Part shown: one piece after another, positions 13,697 through 17,565 of the stretch
Position numbering within the stretch: position 1 is the first letter of the stretch
Layout: each line of letters begins with the position of its first letter
NCBI GenBank assembly: GCA_043813305.1
Contig: JBDRLC010000033.1
Coordinates: 1-17,565, forward strand
DNA: 17,565 nt
Direction of reading: 5' to 3'
Source: JAHIZC01 sp043813305
GTDB taxonomy: Bacteria; Omnitrophota; Gorgyraeia; Gygaellales; Profunditerraquicolaceae
The notes under the pieces: model-generated
Seen by the model: the letters and a program-made list of their open reading frames with translations, nothing else
Told to the model about the DNA's origin: nothing
The model's database searches: none
Made by a program: the position numbers and the translations under genes

Positions 13697-14620
13697 ATGT
13701 CAGCTAAATTTATTTTTGCTATTGATTTAGGAGGCACCAATTTAAAAATCGGCATCCTCGATTTAAATTATAGGATAAAAGACAAGCAGGTTCTAAGTAC
13801 AAAAAAGCTTAGAAGAAAAGAATATTTGATTTCGGCTATTGTCTCTTCCGTTGATAGTATGATCAAAGGCAATGGCCTGATAAAAAAAGATATCTTAGGT
13901 ATTGGGTTGGGCTTCCCCGGCCCGATTGATATAAAAAGAGGTATCGTCCATTTCTTACCCAATATTCCAGGTTGGAAAGAAGTTAGCCTGCAGAAGATCT
14001 TAAAAAGCAAGTTAAAACTACCCGTCTTTATAGATAATGATGCTAACTTAATGTCTTTGGCAGAGCAAAGGCTAGGCGCAGCTAAAGGGTTAAGAAATGT
14101 AGTTTGCCTTACTTTAGGTACCGGCGTAGGCGCAGGAATCATTATTGAAGATAGGCTTTACCGGGGCTCAAATTTTGCTGCGGGAGAGATTGGCCATATG
14201 CCGATCAATGAAAAAGGTCCGCTCTGTAATTGCGGAGGCGTTGCTTGTCTTGAGGCATATGTTGGTAATGTTCCGATTCTCAAGGAAGCAAAAAAAATAT
14301 TTGGATCAGGAATATCATTAGAGGAAGTAAGCCTGCTAGCAAAGAGAGGCAACAAGTCAGCTGAAAAATTTTGGTTAAGGATTGCAGAGCGTTTGGCTGT
14401 TAGTATAGTAGGTGTAGTGAATTTATTGAACCCAGATGCTATTGTTATAGGCGGAGGAGTAGCTAATGCCGGGGCGGTATTATTTGATCGGATTAAGCAT
14501 GTCGTGAAAAAGCAGGCAATGCCAGTACAGGCAAAGGCAGTTAAAATATTACGGGCAAAGATGGGGAATAATGCCGGTTTGATCGGAGCCGCTTTACTGG
14601 TAAAGGAAAATATTAGGTGA
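13697..14620 (+). CDS. ROK-family sugar kinase (glucokinase-like)
   Basis: ATP-dependent kinase of a hexose or N-acetyl-hexosamine, 307 residues, cytoplasmic. Seen in order: phosphate-binding DLGGTNLK (10-17), GLGFPGPID near 70-78, catalytic Asp115 in IDNDAN, TLGTGVGAGI (139-148), sugar-binding GEIGH (Glu164, His167), and the ROK zinc signature CNCGGVACLE with Cys177, Cys179, Cys184 and His167, plus Glu186 for sugar binding. IVIGGGVANAG (249-259) is the adenosine motif. No DNA-binding domain precedes the kinase, so it is an enzyme rather than a NagC/XylR-type repressor. Glucose is the simplest substrate guess, and mannose or N-acetylglucosamine cannot be excluded. The gene lies 17 bases after the glycosyltransferase stop without a clear ribosome-binding site. 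Its last codons overlap lptD as GTGA. Confidence 0.92.
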   Translation: MSAKFIFAIDLGGTNLKIGILDLNYRIKDKQVLSTKKLRRKEYLISAIVSSVDSMIKGNGLIKKDILGIGLGFPGPIDIKRGIVHFLPNIPGWKEVSLQKILKSKLKLPVFIDNDANLMSLAEQRLGAAKGLRNVVCLTLGTGVGAGIIIEDRLYRGSNFAAGEIGHMPINEKGPLCNCGGVACLEAYVGNVPILKEAKKIFGSGISLEEVSLLAKRGNKSAEKFWLRIAERLAVSIVGVVNLLNPDAIVIGGGVANAGAVLFDRIKHVVKKQAMPVQAKAVKILRAKMGNNAGLIGAALLVKENIR

Positions 14621-16782
14621 GAAGAATAAGAATTTTAGCGCTGCTATGGTTTTTTGTCTTTGGTTTGGGTTTGAGTTTAGCCGCCGGAGAAGATAAGGTA
14701 TCTTCGATAATCGTCAATGGTGATGAAGTCGAATATATGACTGAGAGCAAAGAGTGGATTGCTTCCGGAAACGTCGAGGTGCTTTATAAGGGTTCCAGGC
14801 TTACCTGCGATAAACTAAGTGTTGATACTCAAGCTAAAGTTGGCTTCGCAGAAGGCAATGCCAGATTGGATGATCAGAGGGGTATTATAGAAGGTGAGAA
14901 GATAATCTATAATTTTGAAAGTAAGACCGGGACTATTGTGGATGCAGAATTCCGCGCCAATCCATATTTTGGCAGGAGTACAAAAGTAGAAAAAATAAGT
15001 GAAACTGAATTTATCGCCTTTGGTGGTTACGCCTCCACATGCAGTTTTGATCATCCTCATTATCGATTAAAGTCAAAACAGATAAATATAATTCCCGAAG
15101 ATAAGATTATAACCAAGAAGACTTCTTTCCGTTGGGCGGATTACCCTCTGGTTTATCTGCCTTGGTATAGCCACAGCCTAAAGGATCCTTTTATGCACGT
15201 AAGAGTAGTCCCCGGAAAGACAAAAGACTGGGGGCCGTATGTTCTCACGGCCTGGAGATATAATATAACTGATAATATAAATGGCAGGATATACTTAGAC
15301 TATAGGGATTTATTAGGTGAGTCCGAAGGTTTTGGATTAAATTACAATACCCAACTTTTTGGTAAGGGGGATTTAAAGTATTACTATACCCAGGAAAGAA
15401 GCAGAAGGTTGGCGAAGACTGGCTTGGCAGAGTTTCAAAGATACTTCATCCGTTTGCGTCACAAATGGGATATAGACGAACAGACAAATTTTACTTCGGA
15501 ATTTTATCGCATTAGCGATCAGAAGAGGAAATTGATCGGTCCAAGTGAGAATTTTCTTAAGGACTATTTCTACCGTGAATACGAAAAAGACAGTGAACCT
15601 TTAAGCTATGCTTTGCTGCACCGCAATTTTCAATATTCCAGTCTGGATGCGCTTATCCAGAAACGCGTAAATCATTGGTTCGCTCATGTAGAGAAATTAC
15701 CGGAGATTAAATATAGCCTGCCCAGCCTACAGGTCGGGGAAAGTTGGTTTTATTTTCAGAATGAAAGTTCTCTGGCTAATTTGAATAAAAAAGAGGCAAC
15801 TTCATCTACTGTGCCGGATGAAGAGAATGTAGTCAGGCTCGATACCACCAATAAATTTTCTCTTCCTGCCAGGCTTGCGTTTTTTAGATTAACTCCTTTC
15901 ATCTTTAGTCGTCAGACTATCTATGATAAAGGGGTAGACGGGATACTCTCAACACCGGTTAGAACAATATTTGGCTCGGGGATTGAGGTAAGCACGAAAT
16001 TTTATCGTTTTTTTGAGGTAAAGTCTAATTTTCTCGGTATGGAGATAAACAGGCTCAGGCATATAATTACCCCGACTATAAGTTATGCTTATAACCATGA
16101 GCCGACGGTTGTGGCAGGTAAGTTAAAACAGATCGACGAGATAGATTCTATTACGCGCAGCAATCAGGCTACTTTAGAATTAAGTAACAAGCTTCAGACA
16201 AAGCGTTCCGGGGCGAACGTAGATTTAGTTGATTTTATTGTCAAGAGCGATTATATTTTTAAACCAAAGACCGGCGATAAACTAGGAAGCAATTTAGGGG
16301 ATATTATTTGTGAGTTAAAATTTCTGCCTTATTCCTGGTTGCGCATAGATTCAGACGCAACCTATAAGCGTTCAGGTAATCGTTCCGATGAAAATTATAA
16401 CAGTTTCTCTAATATAAACTATGATATAATCTTTGATTTCGGTAACGAACGGTCTTTGGGAATCGGTCAGCGCTATCAGAGGAAGAGTGGGAAAGAAATC
16501 ACCAATCAGCTGAATTGGCGTCTCAGTCCTAAATGGAAGGTCTCGACATATCAGAGATATGAATTCGGCAATGATCCGACGCTAAAAAGAGGCTTGAGAG
16601 AGCAGGAATATACTATAACCAGAGATCTCCATTGCTGGGAGATGGCGGTTACCTATAATGTAAAGAGGAATGAGGGCGAAAGTGTTTTTCTAATTTTCAG
16701 GCTTAAGGCATTTCCCGAGATGGAATTCGGTTTTGATCAGAGCTATCATCAGCCTAAAACCGGTTCTCAATCAATTCCGTAG
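14617..16782 (+). CDS. lptD: LPS-assembly outer-membrane protein LptD
   Basis: Outer-membrane beta-barrel that inserts lipopolysaccharide delivered across the periplasm by the Lpt bridge. The 721 residues begin with a signal peptide (about 1-23, cleavage after LSLAA). An OstA/LptA-like periplasmic jellyroll (about 28-190) follows, with IIVNGDEVEY, GNVEVLYKGSRLTCDKLSVD and YASTCSFDHPHYRLKS, the latter matching the LptD region around its first conserved cysteine. The barrel (about 200-721) has alternating aromatic and polar strands, RLRHIITPTISYAYNHEP (479-496), and a C-terminal cysteine-tryptophan LHCWEMAVTY. Cysteines are Cys64, Cys142, Cys565 and Cys673. A Cys142-Cys673 disulfide is plausible by analogy with E. 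coli. The GTG start overlaps the ROK gene stop and follows AAAGGA at 14602-14607. The presence of lptD shows an LPS-bearing outer membrane. Confidence 0.9.
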   Translation: MRRIRILALLWFFVFGLGLSLAAGEDKVSSIIVNGDEVEYMTESKEWIASGNVEVLYKGSRLTCDKLSVDTQAKVGFAEGNARLDDQRGIIEGEKIIYNFESKTGTIVDAEFRANPYFGRSTKVEKISETEFIAFGGYASTCSFDHPHYRLKSKQINIIPEDKIITKKTSFRWADYPLVYLPWYSHSLKDPFMHVRVVPGKTKDWGPYVLTAWRYNITDNINGRIYLDYRDLLGESEGFGLNYNTQLFGKGDLKYYYTQERSRRLAKTGLAEFQRYFIRLRHKWDIDEQTNFTSEFYRISDQKRKLIGPSENFLKDYFYREYEKDSEPLSYALLHRNFQYSSLDALIQKRVNHWFAHVEKLPEIKYSLPSLQVGESWFYFQNESSLANLNKKEATSSTVPDEENVVRLDTTNKFSLPARLAFFRLTPFIFSRQTIYDKGVDGILSTPVRTIFGSGIEVSTKFYRFFEVKSNFLGMEINRLRHIITPTISYAYNHEPTVVAGKLKQIDEIDSITRSNQATLELSNKLQTKRSGANVDLVDFIVKSDYIFKPKTGDKLGSNLGDIICELKFLPYSWLRIDSDATYKRSGNRSDENYNSFSNINYDIIFDFGNERSLGIGQRYQRKSGKEITNQLNWRLSPKWKVSTYQRYEFGNDPTLKRGLREQEYTITRDLHCWEMAVTYNVKRNEGESVFLIFRLKAFPEMEFGFDQSYHQPKTGSQSIP

Positions 16783-16789
16783 TAAATTA

Positions 16790-16795
16790 AAGGAG
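16790..16795 (+). promoter_or_regulatory. Shine-Dalgarno site of the UDP-glucose dehydrogenase gene
   Basis: AAGGAG lies 8 bases before the ATG at 16804, an ideal spacing. It supports that start over other frames in the 21-base gap after lptD. Confidence 0.75.
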
Positions 16796-16803
16796 TGAGA
16801 GAT

Positions 16804-17565
16804 ATGAATATTACCATAGTTGGTTGCGGATACGTAGGGTTAGTCAGCGGAGCCTGCTTTGCCGAATTAGGGAACAAGGTTATTTGCGTTGATAACGATA
16901 AGAAAAAAATCGAAGCACTAAGAAAAGGGATCATACCTATTTATGAACCCGGACTGGAAGAGTTGGTGGTTAACAATATGAAGAAGGGTAGGTTGGTTTT
17001 TTCCTCCAGCATAAAGACGGCAGTCAAATCCTCTGAACTAATCTTTATCGCCGTAGGCACTCCTTCTCTAGAGAACGGAGAAGCGGATCTTACGGGGATA
17101 GAAAACGTATCGCGTGATATCGCCATAAACATGACCGGCTATAGGCTGATTGTAGAGAAATCCACTGTTCCAGTTGAGACTGGGGAATGGGTCAAGCACA
17201 CTATATCGACTTACGTCAAATCAAAAGTAAAATTTGACGTTGCATCGAATCCGGAATTTCTAAGAGAAGGCTCAGCGATCAACGATTTCCTACATCCTGA
17301 CAGAATAGTGATCGGAGTTGAATCGAAAAGAGCAAAGGATATACTGGTTAATTTATATAAACCTTTAAAGGCCCCGTTGGTAGTTACTAATATAAAGTCA
17401 GCTGAGTTAATCAAGCATGCATCCAACGCCTTTTTAGCTACTAAGATCTCTTTTATTAATGCTGTTTCTCGTATAGCCGATATGGTTGGAGCGGATATTA
17501 GCGAAGTTGCCGAGGGTATGGGGCTAGATAAAAGGATCAATAAAGCCTTTTTGAATGCAGGCCTT
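16804..17565 (+). CDS. ugd: UDP-glucose 6-dehydrogenase, 5' part
   Basis: NAD-dependent enzyme that oxidises UDP-glucose to UDP-glucuronate, a precursor of acidic surface polysaccharides. The frame is open to the window end, so 254 N-terminal residues are seen. Rossmann motif is GCGYVG (7-12), followed by VDND for NAD binding. Then come YEPGLEEL (47-54), FIAVGTPS, STVPVETG (Thr121), NPEFLREGSAINDFLHPDR (Glu151, Glu155) and AELIKHASNAFLATKISFIN with Lys204 and Asn208, the catalytic Lys/Asn pair of the family. The catalytic cysteine region (GGxCFPKD) lies beyond the window, so activity cannot be confirmed, and close relatives acting on UDP-ManNAc or GDP-mannose are not fully excluded. The PDRIVIG and 'GxxNPEFLREG'-type motifs favour UDP-glucose. 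It lies 21 bases after lptD in the same direction. Confidence 0.92.
   Translation, partial: MNITIVGCGYVGLVSGACFAELGNKVICVDNDKKKIEALRKGIIPIYEPGLEELVVNNMKKGRLVFSSSIKTAVKSSELIFIAVGTPSLENGEADLTGIENVSRDIAINMTGYRLIVEKSTVPVETGEWVKHTISTYVKSKVKFDVASNPEFLREGSAINDFLHPDRIVIGVESKRAKDILVNLYKPLKAPLVVTNIKSAELIKHASNAFLATKISFINAVSRIADMVGADISEVAEGMGLDKRINKAFLNAGL

Noticed and set aside
1..17565. CRISPR arrays, tRNA or rRNA genes, transposases, toxin-antitoxin or phage genes
   Set aside because: No regularly spaced repeats, cloverleaf-like segments or matching protein motifs were found. Nearly all the window is covered by ordinary + strand genes.

Overview
The window is a compact stretch in which every gene I could support lies on the + strand. 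Genes abut or overlap, and no gap exceeds 100 bases. An LptD-type outer-membrane LPS assembly protein marks the organism as a diderm (Gram-negative) bacterium. The moderate-to-low GC content, the gene order dnaK-dnaJ-fmdB-vanZ-DUF1015-accD, and a 'NPVRKTISN...' palindromic insert read through by a coding sequence together suggest a candidate-phylum bacterium, most likely of the Omnitrophota type. That placement is an inference from memory of such genomes and could not be tested here.

Region 1 (1-5073) holds housekeeping genes: the 3' part of dnaK, complete dnaJ, a small FmdB-type zinc-ribbon protein, a VanZ-like membrane protein, a DUF1015 protein and accD (acetyl-CoA carboxylase beta subunit). 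A 60-base inverted/direct repeat element forms the last codons of the VanZ-like gene and carries the ribosome-binding site of the DUF1015 gene.

Region 2 (5070-11211) starts with a near-perfect sigma-70 promoter overlapping the accD stop codon. It drives a sugar-importer-type ABC ATPase with no permease or binding protein beside it. Four signalling genes follow: two membrane-anchored GAF-like/GGDEF diguanylate cyclases, a large soluble PAS histidine kinase with an unrecognised 350-residue N-terminal part, and a stand-alone receiver protein. The four signalling genes overlap one another by 8-13 bases, so they look translationally coupled. They would link cyclic-di-GMP synthesis to a phosphorelay whose output lies outside the window.

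Region 3 (11247-17565) starts from a second strong promoter. It encodes a secreted TPR protein with internal N-terminal repeats, a GT4-like glycosyltransferase with unusual donor-site residues, a ROK-family sugar kinase, LptD, and the first 254 residues of UDP-glucose 6-dehydrogenase. This reads as an envelope and surface-glycan operon: sugar phosphorylation, UDP-sugar oxidation, sugar transfer and outer-membrane LPS insertion.

No RNA genes, CRISPR arrays, transposases or convincing rho-independent terminators were seen. No gap of 300 bases or more lacks a gene. The most interesting items are the repeat element that could control DUF1015 translation, the DGC-DGC-kinase-receiver operon with its contrasting feedback sites, and altered active-site loops in AccD and the glycosyltransferase.
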